Assembly (NCBI GenBank): GCA_964510205.1
Contig: CAZEBW010000048.1
Span: 1 to 28,156 of the forward strand
DNA from: CAZEBW01 sp964510205
GTDB taxonomy: Bacteria; Chloroflexota; Anaerolineae; VGOG01
Direction of reading: 5' to 3'
DNA length: 28,156 nucleotides
A program made the translations under genes and the position numbers. The notes beneath the pieces were generated by a model. It was not told where the DNA came from. It searched no databases and saw nothing but the letters and a program-made list of their open reading frames with translations. Below, piece after piece: positions 21,929 to 28,156 of this stretch (position 1 is the first letter of the stretch; every line of letters starts with the position of its first letter).

Positions 21929-21978
21929 TCTTCTCTCCTTCGTGTTTTGGCTCTCTGGGAATTTGGGTGGTGAGACCC

Positions 21979-22145
21979 TGGGTAGTCTCCCCGTAGAGTG
22001 TTGTTGCTCCCACCAAAGCTGTTGCTCGTCATTGCGAGGCGTCTTCTTGCCGAAGCAATCTCCACCCCGCGAACTGGGGATCGCTTCGGCGAAAAAACAC
22101 CGCCTCGCGATGACACGGCAGCAACATCCAAGGGGGGACTACCAG
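21979..22145. repeat. nested palindrome with MITE-like core, copy 2
   Basis: The core GTCATTGCGAGGCG (22028-22041) pairs with CGCCTCGCGATGAC (22101-22114) with one mismatch, matching the element at 2050-2130. Inside it, TTGCCGAAGCAATC-like and GATCGCTTCGGC segments pair. An outer layer, GGTAGTC with GACTACC (about 21981-21987 and 22137-22143), extends the palindrome to about 165 bp. It lies in the predicted 5' leader of the mttB-like gene. Confidence 0.8.
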
Positions 22146-22301
22146 ACCTTAAAGGTTCTGAGTTCGCGCTCGCAAGCTGGATTTTTCAGGAGACGAAGGG
22201 AGTTCCTGGAGTGTTTTGAGACTTGCGCTAAGCCTTTAGGGTCTGTCCTGCAAACTCCCAGACCCTTCGTGTTTTGTGGACAGGCTTTGATGAGCCGCGT
22301 A

Positions 22302-22330
22302 ATCATAGCACGTAGCCGGGATTTTGTCAA
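22302..22330 (-). promoter_or_regulatory. near-consensus promoter of the mttB-like gene
   Basis: On the minus strand, TTGACA (22330-22325) and TATGAT (22307-22302) are spaced by 17 bp, with TGC making an extended -10. The predicted start near 22295 leaves a leader of about 365 nt. That leader holds alternative pairings near its 5' end (CTGTCC with GGACAG, GGGTCTG with CAGACCC) and the nested palindrome at 21979-22145. Confidence 0.78.
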
Positions 22331-22336
22331 CCATAC

Positions 22337-22364
22337 TTGCTACCCCGGCTCGTTGTGCTATAAT
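22337..22364 (+). promoter_or_regulatory. promoter giving a likely leaderless message
   Basis: TTGCTA (22337-22342), a 16-bp spacer and an extended TGCTATAAT (TATAAT at 22359-22364) end just 7 bp before the ATG at 22372. The transcription start is expected 6-8 bp after the -10, at or next to the A of the start codon. No ribosome site precedes the ATG. Confidence 0.72.
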
Positions 22365-22371
22365 CAGGACT

Positions 22372-23001
22372 ATGGATACTCAATACGACGAGGACTACTT
22401 CACAAGGCACTACTCTACGCCTTTATATCGGCGTTACATTGCCATGAGGAATGTGTTCATTCGCGGCGAGGTCGCCAAGCTCGTCTCTTCTGGGAGGTTT
22501 CTCGAAGTAGGGTTTGGGGATGACAACCTGATACGGCTCTTCGACAAGGACTACGATGTCTTTGGGGTGGACATATCTGAGTTTGCGGTCAGGGAGGTCA
22601 CAAAAAGATACCCGCCCGCCCATTTCAAGGTCTGTGACATTTCGGAAGAAGAGGTGCCTTTCGATGAGAAGTTCGATGTCATCTGTGCCATAAACACGGT
22701 TGAACACCTCGAGAACCCCGTGTTCGCCCTGCAGAACGCTTTTGATTCACTGAAAAAGAAGGGCGTCTTGGCCGTCTACCTCCCGACCCGCAGCAATGTC
22801 CTTTCCAGAGTCCAGTACAGGCTGTTCTATGATGTAGAGGAGCATGTCTTCAGACCGTCGGTTCGGGCGCTCAGGAGTTTGTTGAGAGGCGTGGGATTTC
22901 GTGTGTGCACAGAACGTGCGGCCAGTTTCGCTCCCCTGAAGCTGAGCGGCGATTTCCTTCTCCAGTCGTTCATTTTGTATTTTGGGCTGTGGCGGAAATA
23001 G
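22372..23001 (+). CDS. class I SAM-dependent methyltransferase
   Basis: A 209-residue protein with a Rossmann-fold methyltransferase core. Motif I is FLEVGFGDDN (about residues 42-51), motif II is the acidic end of YDVFGVDIS, and motifs around FDVICAINTVEHLENP and LKKKGVLAVYLPT follow, the usual layout of UbiE/Methyltransf_11-like enzymes. The N-terminus (YDEDYFTRHYSTPLYRRYIAMRN) resembles members acting on lipids or glycans, but the substrate is not recognisable. The ATG at 22372 is chosen because the promoter abuts it; an in-frame ATG at 22324 lies upstream of the -10 and cannot be used from this promoter. It converges on plsY with a 65-bp gap in which no clear terminator was seen. Confidence 0.85.
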   Translation: MDTQYDEDYFTRHYSTPLYRRYIAMRNVFIRGEVAKLVSSGRFLEVGFGDDNLIRLFDKDYDVFGVDISEFAVREVTKRYPPAHFKVCDISEEEVPFDEKFDVICAINTVEHLENPVFALQNAFDSLKKKGVLAVYLPTRSNVLSRVQYRLFYDVEEHVFRPSVRALRSLLRGVGFRVCTERAASFAPLKLSGDFLLQSFILYFGLWRK

Positions 23002-23066
23002 AAAGGCCCCAGCGGCTGCGCAGGACGGCAATCGCCGAGGCCGGGTTCATGTTCTGAGCTGATGAT

Positions 23067-23672
23067 CTAATAGCTGAGGCGCCGCTCGGTGCCGGCCAGC
23101 AGGCGGATGATGTTGGGGCGAAGGGCCAGGGCGACGAGGGCGCCGGCCAAGAGGCCGTAGAGGGCATGAGGCAAGGGGCAGTGAGCGAAGAGGGCCAGGC
23201 CCAGGAAGATGGCGGGGGCCAGGGCCGCTACCGCCAAAGAGGCCACCGAGGCGTAGCGGGAGACGACGATGACCAGGAGACCGGCCCCAGCCAGCGCCAG
23301 GGCCACCGGGAGGGATAGGGCCGAGATCACGCCCAGATTGGTGGCCGTGCCAGCGCCGCCCCGCAATCCCAGGAAAATGGACCAGTTGTGGCCCACCACC
23401 GCCGCCACCCCTACCAGCACTTCCCCGGCTGAGTTGCCCAGCATAGCTCGGGCGATCAAAACTGCGCCCATGCCTTTCAGAAAGTCGCCCGACGCGGTGA
23501 GAATGGCTGGGCCGAGGCCAGCGGCGCGCCAGACATTGGTGCCCCCTGAGCGGCCGCTGCCATACCGGCGCACGTCGTCGCCTTTTGTCAACTTGACCAC
23601 CAAATACCCAACAGGGATAGAACCCATCACGTAGCCGAGGGCTATCATGATGACATAACGCAGAATGTCCAT
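23067..23672 (-). CDS. plsY: glycerol-3-phosphate acyltransferase PlsY
   Basis: Integral membrane enzyme that acylates glycerol 3-phosphate from acyl phosphate, starting phospholipid synthesis. The 201 residues give about five hydrophobic segments, as expected. Motif 1 is YGSGRSGGTNVWR (about residues 38-49) and motif 2 is VVGHNWSIFLGLRGGAGTAT (about 92-111). In many PlsY proteins motif 2 reads GGKGVAT; here the Lys is replaced by Ala, so it is a divergent member. N-terminal ALGYVMGSIPVGYLV is also typical. The ATG at 23672 follows AGGAGGA. The upstream gap is shared with the divergent panE-like gene and contains repeat copy B. No clear promoter was recognised. Confidence 0.9.
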   Translation of the reverse strand: MDILRYVIMIALGYVMGSIPVGYLVVKLTKGDDVRRYGSGRSGGTNVWRAAGLGPAILTASGDFLKGMGAVLIARAMLGNSAGEVLVGVAAVVGHNWSIFLGLRGGAGTATNLGVISALSLPVALALAGAGLLVIVVSRYASVASLAVAALAPAIFLGLALFAHCPLPHALYGLLAGALVALALRPNIIRLLAGTERRLSY

Positions 23673-23754
23673 GGAAGCTTCCTCCTATTCAGGTCTTTTC
23701 ATTACTTACAACACCGAGGTAACTGTGAAGTTGCGCTAAATGCTCTCTAGAGAT

Positions 23755-23877
23755 CTCCCGGAAAGTCCTTGGGAATGCTCCCAGCCCCCGTCCCCTGTTA
23801 GCGAAGCGGCGGCGTCGCCAGCGAAATCACCTCGCGGAAATCGCCCCGGGGACGGGGCTCAGAGCACTTTCCGGGAG
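23755..23877. repeat. palindromic repeat of the CCCGGAAAG family, copy B
   Basis: Perfect 12-bp outer arms CTCCCGGAAAGT (23755-23766) and ACTTTCCGGGAG (23866-23877) enclose inner GTCCCC/GGGGAC pairing and a GGCGGCGTCGCC loop region. The 33 bp at 23843-23875 are related to the copy at 16339-16371. It fills most of the gap between the divergent plsY and panE-like genes, so it may separate or contain their promoters. Confidence 0.75.
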
Positions 23878-23904
23878 CTCTCTCTATCAAGGGAGGGAAG
23901 AGGG

Positions 23905-25047
23905 ATGCGGGTTTTGATCGTGGGGGCGGGCGCTATCGGGTCGCTGGTGGGGCACAGGTTGGCTTTGGCAGGCAATGAGGTCACCCTGGTGGGCCGTCGG
24001 CCTTACGTGGCCGCCGTGGAAGCGCGCGGCTTGCGGCTGGAGGAGAGCGGGCGGGTCACGCGGGCGAAGGCCGAAAACGCGAGCAGGTCTTCCCGCGCCA
24101 AGGTGCGTGCGGTAACGAGCGCGTTGGAGGTGTCTGATGAGGTCTTCGATCTGATTCTCCTCACCGTCAAAGCCTACGATACAGCGGAGGCCGCGCTTCA
24201 GGTCGAGTCTTTGGCGCGGCGCGGCGTTCCCATCCTGGTTTTGCAGAACGGCGTAGGAGGCGAGGAGGCGGTGGCGGAGGTGCTGGGCGAATCCAGCTTC
24301 GCTCGGCCTGGATCGCCAGATCCAGGCCAAAAGCAGGAGGCAACCACGGTTGCACGCAATCCCCTCAGAGCAATGAAGGTGATCCTCTCAGCAGTGATCA
24401 CCCTGTCGGTGGAGGTAGTGGAGCCTGGGCTGGTGCGCCTGGCCACCACGCGAGGCGGCATCGGATTGGCGCCGACCGCGCTCGACCAGTCGGTTGATGA
24501 TCTGGCCGAGGTCTTTCGGGAGGCTGGATTCAGAACCTCCGTGTATCGAGATCATCGGGCGATGAAATGGTCTAAGCTGCTGCTGAACATGATCGCCAAT
24601 GCGTCCCCGGCCATTCTGGATATGTTGCCCGATGAGGTGTTCGCCGATCATCGGCTGTTTGCCCTGGAGCAGGCGGCCTTCCGCGAGGCTGTGGCGGTGA
24701 TGCAGGCCCTGGACCTGCGGCCCGTGCCCCTGCCCGGCTATCCCGTGCCCCTCCTCGCCTGGGCCATCTGCTCCCTGCCCGCTTGGCTCCTGCGCCCTGT
24801 TCTTCGCCGCGTGGTTGTCTCTGGCAGGGGAGGCAAGATGCCGTCCCTGCACATGGACTTGTCCAGAGGCAAGGGCAAATCGGAGGTGGATTACCTGAAC
24901 GGCGCGGTGGTCAGGCGCGCCCAAGAGCTGGGGTTGGACGCACCCGCCAATCGGGCCCTGCACACGGTGCTGATGGGCATCGTCAAGGGAGAGATTCCCT
25001 GGGAGGCGTACCGGAGCCAGCCGCAGCGACTGTTGGCGTTCAGGTAG
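23905..25047 (+). CDS. ketopantoate reductase-like protein (PanE/ApbA family) with repeat insertion
   Basis: NADPH-dependent 2-dehydropantoate 2-reductase fold, 380 residues against a usual ~300. It shows the dinucleotide loop VGAGAIGSLVG at residues 6-16, LTVKAYDT, VLQNGVGGEE, the catalytic-domain MKWSKLLLNMIANASPAI with its conserved Lys and Asn, and a C-terminal SEVDYLNGAVVRRAQELGLDAPANR. About 28 extra residues (ARPGSPDPG...) fall between the NGVGGEEAVAEVLGE segment and the VILSAVITLSVEV strand. They are encoded by a REP-like palindrome at 24301-24328 and its flanks, and the frame is kept. The ATG at 23905 follows GGGAGGG. The physiological reaction is uncertain because the family contains many paralogues; with coaX in the window a CoA role is plausible but not shown. 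Confidence 0.85.
   Translation: MRVLIVGAGAIGSLVGHRLALAGNEVTLVGRRPYVAAVEARGLRLEESGRVTRAKAENASRSSRAKVRAVTSALEVSDEVFDLILLTVKAYDTAEAALQVESLARRGVPILVLQNGVGGEEAVAEVLGESSFARPGSPDPGQKQEATTVARNPLRAMKVILSAVITLSVEVVEPGLVRLATTRGGIGLAPTALDQSVDDLAEVFREAGFRTSVYRDHRAMKWSKLLLNMIANASPAILDMLPDEVFADHRLFALEQAAFREAVAVMQALDLRPVPLPGYPVPLLAWAICSLPAWLLRPVLRRVVVSGRGGKMPSLHMDLSRGKGKSEVDYLNGAVVRRAQELGLDAPANRALHTVLMGIVKGEIPWEAYRSQPQRLLAFR
24301..24328. repeat. REP-like hairpin inserted in the panE-like coding sequence
   Basis: GCTCGGCCTGGAT (24301-24313) begins a perfect 10-bp palindrome GGCCTGGATC-GCCA-GATCCAGGCC (24305-24328). The 13-mer and the palindrome match the elements at 5081-5093 and 20275-20287. It lies in frame in a gene whose homologues, as I know the family, lack these residues. 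Confidence 0.8.
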
Positions 25048-25112
25048 GGGCAGCCCCTTGCGGTTGCCCTCGTTTGGGTAAGGGTGAGGCTTACCTCCAA
25101 AAGGAGCGCATC

Positions 25113-26651
25113 ATGTTTGTCAGATTTCATTTCTCATTCTCAGGCGGCATCCGGACCGTGATCCCTCGTTGCCTGATGACCTTTGTCGTGCTGGCGTGGC
25201 TGCTCGCCGGCACAGGTTGCCTGCCTGCGCCCACAGCCGTACCGACGGCGACTGTCCCGCCCTCCCCCTCGCCGATTCCAGAAGACCCCCTGTCGTCTCT
25301 CAAGCCCGAAGTGCGCCTCTATCTGATCCAAACAGAGCCCTTCACCTCCGCCAGCGCGCTGAGGGAGGCCCGCTATCTGTCGGTGGAGCAGTTAGACGTC
25401 GTGCTCAGCCAATTGGACAGCATCGTCCCGCCCGCTGACCTGGCTGAGGCGCACGAGAAGCTGATCGCAGGCTACGACTTTCTGCGCCAGGGCATGGTCA
25501 TCCTCTCCGCCCATCCGACCCCCGATGGCGTCCTCCGCGCCGAAGGGTATTTCTTGCTGGATTGGGGCATGAAGACCCTCCGCGATCATCAGGAGATGGT
25601 GTTCAGCTACGTGGAGACGCAGAGACTGCGCGCCGCCTTTGGCACCCCCACCCCACAAGCGGGCCGTGAGCGCATCACCCTGGCTTTCGGGGGAGACGTG
25701 ATGCTGGGCCGCATGGTCAACTCGGCGATTCTGCGGCAGGGGCCTCGCTATGTCTGGGGCGACGTGCTGCCCCTGATGCAGGATGCCGACTTGGCTCTGG
25801 TCAATCTGGAGTGCACCATCGCCGAGAGCGGCGAGCCTTTCGAACCGCCCCGCGTGTTCTACTTCCGCGCCCATCCCAGCGCCGTCGAAGTGCTGACCCT
25901 GGCCGGGGTGGATTACGTCAGTCTGGCCAACAACCACGCCCTGGACTTCCAGGCCCCGGCCCTGCTGGAGACCATCCGCCACCTGGACGAACACGGCATC
26001 GCCCACGCTGGTGCAGGAGCCGACCTGGCCGAAGCCTCCCAGCCGGCCATGCTGGAAGCTGGGGGCGTCAAAGTGGGGGTGGCGGCTTTCGCCGACCACT
26101 TTCGGGAATACGCGGCTACCGAGGAAGCGCCGGGCACTCATGTCATCACCATCTCCACCGAGGAGCAGTACTTTGGTGAGGTGAGGGAGAGTATCCAGGC
26201 GGTGCGGGAGGCGGGGGCGGACCTGGTCGTTTTCTCCATCCACTGGGGACCTAACATGTGGCAGGCGCCCTCTTCGGAGTTCGTGGCCTTCGCCCACGCG
26301 GTAATGGACGCTGGAGCCGACATCTTCCACGGCCACAGCGCTCACCTCTTCCAGGGCATCGAGATCTACAATGGCAAGCCCATCCTGTACGACACAGGGG
26401 GCCTGATTGACGACTACTACGTGGACCCCCAGTTGCGCAACGACCAGCAACTGCTCTTTCTCCTCACCGCCACCTCGCAAGGCGTAGAGCGCATCGAGCT
26501 GATCCCGCTGCTGATCTCCCACATGCAAGTCAATCGGGCCACCGGGGACGACTTCGACGAAATCGCGAAGCGGATGCGCAGCCTCTCGGCGGAGATGGGG
26601 ACCGAGATCGAGCAGGAGGGGGATCGGCTGGTTATCGAGGTGGGGGAGTAG
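25113..26651 (+). CDS. CapA-like (PGA synthesis type) metallophosphatase-fold lipoprotein
   Basis: A 512-residue exported protein. A basic N-terminus and hydrophobic helix end LLAGTGC, so Cys36 is probably lipidated although the lipobox is imperfect. A Pro/Thr/Ser linker and a helical domain (about 50-180) follow. From residue ~187 runs the CapA domain: ITLAFGGDVMLGRMVN, LVNLECTIAE (~230), VSLANNHALDF (~270), VVFSIHWGPNMWQ, GHSAHLFQGIEIYNGKPILYDTGGLIDD (~407-434). The fold belongs to calcineurin-type metallophosphatases, and the Asp, Asn-His and Gly-His residues are the expected metal ligands. CapA takes part in poly-gamma-glutamate capsule export, but many homologues occur without capBC, as here, and their role is unknown. 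AAGGAG precedes the ATG. The gene starts 65 bp after the panE-like stop. Confidence 0.87.
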   Translation: MFVRFHFSFSGGIRTVIPRCLMTFVVLAWLLAGTGCLPAPTAVPTATVPPSPSPIPEDPLSSLKPEVRLYLIQTEPFTSASALREARYLSVEQLDVVLSQLDSIVPPADLAEAHEKLIAGYDFLRQGMVILSAHPTPDGVLRAEGYFLLDWGMKTLRDHQEMVFSYVETQRLRAAFGTPTPQAGRERITLAFGGDVMLGRMVNSAILRQGPRYVWGDVLPLMQDADLALVNLECTIAESGEPFEPPRVFYFRAHPSAVEVLTLAGVDYVSLANNHALDFQAPALLETIRHLDEHGIAHAGAGADLAEASQPAMLEAGGVKVGVAAFADHFREYAATEEAPGTHVITISTEEQYFGEVRESIQAVREAGADLVVFSIHWGPNMWQAPSSEFVAFAHAVMDAGADIFHGHSAHLFQGIEIYNGKPILYDTGGLIDDYYVDPQLRNDQQLLFLLTATSQGVERIELIPLLISHMQVNRATGDDFDEIAKRMRSLSAEMGTEIEQEGDRLVIEVGE

Positions 26652-26686
26652 CTCTTGTCATAACTGATGCTGGAAATGATGCGGAC

Positions 26687-26715
26687 TTGCAGGCTAAATG
26701 AAGCTGTGGTATACT
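26687..26715 (+). promoter_or_regulatory. promoter of the toxin-antitoxin pair
   Basis: TTGCAG (26687-26692) and TATACT (26710-26715) are spaced by 17 bp, with TGG forming an extended -10. The predicted leader of about 140 nt contains only a tiny frame at 26746 (7 codons) behind AAGGGG, which I do not call as a gene. Apart from this promoter and the SD, 26652-26859 shows nothing else. Confidence 0.65.
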
Positions 26716-26859
26716 GGTCTACACGAATGAATAAGGGGTGAAGTTATGGAAGCGGGGACGATCCACTGAAGAGGACTGGAGGGGTGACTGAGGGGCTATG
26801 GGCGGTGTGAGCGGAACTGGCATGAAAGTGGTGATGAAAACTGATCAGGAGGTGTCAAA

Positions 26860-27144
26860 ATGGACGTGCAAGCGTTGACTCTCGAATTGAGCAATACGTT
26901 GGCAATTTCGGAATCCGAGCTCATTCGAAAAGGGTTGCTGGCCTTCATCGAAAAAGAGATCCGGCTGGCGGAGTGGGAAATCGCTCGGATCCGCGAGCGG
27001 TATGAAGTGTTCTCTAAAGAATCACTGTATCAGGCGATTCAGAATGGAGAGATTCCCGGACACCCGGCGTGGGAAGATTACATCGTCTGGAAGAACAAGG
27101 AGGCCCACATTGCACATCTGCGCCAGATGGCGGGAAGGCAATAG
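26860..27144 (+). CDS. probable antitoxin partner of a TumE-like toxin
   Basis: A 94-residue soluble, charged protein. The N-terminal half is predicted helical (LTLELSNTLAISESELIRKGLLAFIEKEIRLAEWEIARIRERY), the C-terminal part ends in a segment with GEIPGHPAWEDYIVWKNKEAHIAHLRQM. The pattern of an N-terminal helical region followed by HPAWEDYIVWK resembles small antitoxins encoded upstream of TumE/DUF6516-type toxins, but I recognise this mainly from the neighbour. A strong AGGAGGTG lies before the ATG at 26860. The toxin gene begins 3 bp after its stop, so the two are co-expressed and probably translationally coupled. Confidence 0.65.
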   Translation: MDVQALTLELSNTLAISESELIRKGLLAFIEKEIRLAEWEIARIRERYEVFSKESLYQAIQNGEIPGHPAWEDYIVWKNKEAHIAHLRQMAGRQ

Positions 27145-27147
27145 GCC

Positions 27148-27513
27148 ATGCTGGTTACGTATCAGGCTCTGGCCCGCCAGGTGCTGGATGAGTTCAAGGA
27201 CGTTGTCACGGGCACAACCTTTATCGGGGGGACACCTGCCAGCCCCAACAAGCTACGATTGACATTCACCGATGGATCGTTTCTCGACGTTTGGTTCTCA
27301 GCAGATGGAGATTATGCTTATCACTGGGAGCAACGTCGGCAACGCGGCCAATTGTTTCGGTGGGATAACGCGCCCCACCATCCGCACGTGGGCACATTTC
27401 CCGACCACTTTCATGATGGCGACGAAGGCACGATCGTCGAAAGCTATTTGGATTCCGCGCCGGAGGCTGCCCTGCGCCAGGTGCTCGAGTTTGTCCGTCG
27501 GCAGTTGATTTGA
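27148..27513 (+). CDS. TumE-like (DUF6516-type) toxin
   Basis: A 121-residue protein. Diagnostic features are a central beta segment KLRLTFTDGSFLDVWFSADGDYAYHWEQR (about 35-63), followed by LFRWDNAPHHPHVGTFPDHFHDGDE (about 69-93), in which the RWDNAPHHP motif with clustered His and Asp is characteristic of the TumE/DUF6516 group. These are proposed toxins of type II toxin-antitoxin pairs. The molecular target cannot be inferred here. A GGGAAGG lies in the end of the upstream gene as a ribosome site. The length and reading frame look intact, so the pair may be functional, in contrast to the restriction genes behind it. Confidence 0.72.
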   Translation: MLVTYQALARQVLDEFKDVVTGTTFIGGTPASPNKLRLTFTDGSFLDVWFSADGDYAYHWEQRRQRGQLFRWDNAPHHPHVGTFPDHFHDGDEGTIVESYLDSAPEAALRQVLEFVRRQLI

Positions 27514-27570
27514 TCAAGCGGGGCTGGAGGAAGTAAGCTGCTCCAGTTATAGCGAGACGGAGTAGTAGTC

Positions 27571-27758
27571 ATGCTAAACGAAGCGGATACCCGCGCCAAA
27601 CTGATTGATCCCAAACTGCATCACTCCGGCTGGACGGAGGATGCCATCCGCTGAGCGAGTATGGCACCTTCACGGCCATCGCTGAGCTGTTCCAGGGGCT
27701 TGAGAATCTCAAGTAGACGGTGGATGAGTTGCAGGTGAGGTTGTATGCTACTGCCTAA
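27571..27758 (+). pseudogene. internally deleted type I restriction subunit (hsdR remnant)
   Basis: Codons from the ATG at 27571 give MLNEADTRAKLIDPKL then HHSGWTEDAIR and a TGA at 27652. This is a recognisable start of type I restriction R subunits, which normally continue for 700 or more residues. In a shifted frame the sequence goes on HPLSEYGTFTAIAELFQGLENLK, a TAG at 27714, then TVDELQVRLYATA and TAA at 27756. That second part looks like the C-terminal end of the same or a related subunit, though I am less sure of it. Loss of nearly the whole gene, a frame change and an extra stop make it non-functional. Confidence 0.7.
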
Positions 27759-27776
27759 CAATATTGGGAGAGTCAA

Positions 27777-28103
27777 ATGACCCGCGACGAACTCCGCAAC
27801 GCCATCAACAACGCCTGCGACATCATGCGCCGCGAAGGGCTGACGACCATGGACTACATGGAGCAGCTCTCGTGGCTGCTGTTCCTCAAGTCGTTCGAGG
27901 AGACGCAGCAGGAGATTGAGGCCATGACGGGGACGGTGCTGGAGAGGGCGTTAAGGACTGCCAAGGTGGACCTGAGCAAGACGGCTGGGCCAAGCACGTC
28001 GGGCAAGAGCATCATCATCGCCTCTACCAAAGGCAACCAGCCGCTGCCTGAGCCTCATTCTGAGGTGAAAGTGGGGCTGAACGTGTACAAGGTGCGCTCG
28101 TAG
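27777..28103 (+). pseudogene. truncated type I methylase N-terminus fused to a foreign tail (hsdM remnant)
   Basis: The first ~45 residues (MTRDELRNAINNACDIMRRE, then GLTTMDYMEQLSWLLFLKSFEE) match the start of type I restriction methylase M subunits. Those normally run to about 480-500 residues with an NPPF catalytic motif, which is absent. After about residue 50 the sequence changes. The tail LSKTAGPSTSGKSIIIAST and GLNVYKVRS resembles the end of small uncharacterised proteins with an S-[TS]-SGK...IA[ST]T.GN...GLNVY pattern, so the open frame is a chimera of 108 residues. The ATG at 27777 follows GGGAGAG. Methylase activity is excluded; whether the short protein is made is unknown. Confidence 0.65.
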
Positions 28104-28156
28104 GTGTCATCGCGAGGAGCGGGTTTTGCGACGAAGCGATCCCCAATTCGCTGGCG
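28104..28156. repeat. MITE-like palindromic repeat, copy 3 (cut by window end)
   Basis: GTGTCATCGCGAGGAGCGGG begins at 28104, continuing to GACGAAGCGATCCCC. It matches one half of the palindromes at 2050-2130 and, more closely, the reverse strand of 22028-22114. It starts immediately after the stop codon of the hsdM remnant; its other half would lie beyond the window. Confidence 0.8.

Noticed and set aside
23740..23904. N-terminal extension of the panE-like protein from an upstream ATG
   Set aside because: The extra codons are read from palindromic repeat B; the ATG at 23905 has a strong ribosome site and starts directly at the dinucleotide-binding motif.
24783..25112. Upstream extension of the CapA-like frame
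   Set aside because: It overlaps the end of the panE-like gene in another frame; the ATG at 25113 has AAGGAG and begins a signal peptide.
25392..26528. Minus-strand open frame opposite the CapA-like gene
   Set aside because: Antisense shadow with no family resemblance; the plus-strand frame carries all CapA motifs.

Overview
The window reads as a piece of a GC-rich bacterial chromosome, most likely a member of the Chloroflexota (inference). The clues are a stand-alone isopentenyl phosphate kinase of the type known from archaea and Chloroflexi, a very high density of ABC importers, near-consensus sigma-70 promoters including one that appears to give a leaderless message, and many small palindromic repeats, some read through in coding frames. 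No rRNA or tRNA gene, CRISPR array or intact transposase was seen.

Layout. 1-190: a tandemly duplicated 95-bp palindromic unit. 253-4881 (minus): an oligopeptide-type ABC importer (lipoprotein binding protein, two permeases, no ATPase) followed by type III pantothenate kinase. It has a promoter at 5141-5169 and a terminator-like hairpin inside its leader. 5242-5643 (plus): a small DUF1232 membrane protein on a divergent promoter. 5717-7356 (minus): an HAD phosphatase and isopentenyl phosphate kinase, separated by a composite palindrome. 7693-13383 (plus): a complete branched-chain amino acid type importer, livKHMGF, with a perfect consensus promoter and a terminator hairpin between livK and livH. 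13634-20110 (plus): an unusual composite importer. 20471-21928 (minus): a non-pyrrolysine MttB-family methyltransferase. 22372-23001 (plus): a SAM methyltransferase. 23067-23672 (minus): PlsY. 23905-25047 (plus): a ketopantoate reductase-like protein carrying a repeat inside its coding sequence. 25113-26651 (plus): a CapA-like lipoprotein. 26860-28156: a likely TumE-type toxin-antitoxin pair, then debris of a type I restriction-modification locus ending in a repeat.

The most striking locus is 13634-20110. One secreted 852-residue protein joins a LysM domain, a polar-amino-acid binding domain (SBP family 3) and a dipeptide/oligopeptide binding domain (SBP family 5). The genes behind it encode both matching permease types: DppB and DppC for the peptide class and one GlnP/HisM-like permease for the polar amino acid class. 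The only ATPase is GlnQ-like. The layout suggests a two-substrate importer with a fused, wall-associated receptor and possibly a shared motor.

Mobile-repeat activity is a second theme. At least four palindromic repeat families occur between genes. One composite block occupies the first ~130 codons of a DppC-like gene in frame, and a copy of another family sits inside the panE-like gene. Transport (peptides, branched-chain and polar amino acids) dominates the gene content, together with cofactor (CoaX, PanE-like), lipid (PlsY, IPK) and one-carbon (MttB-like) functions.
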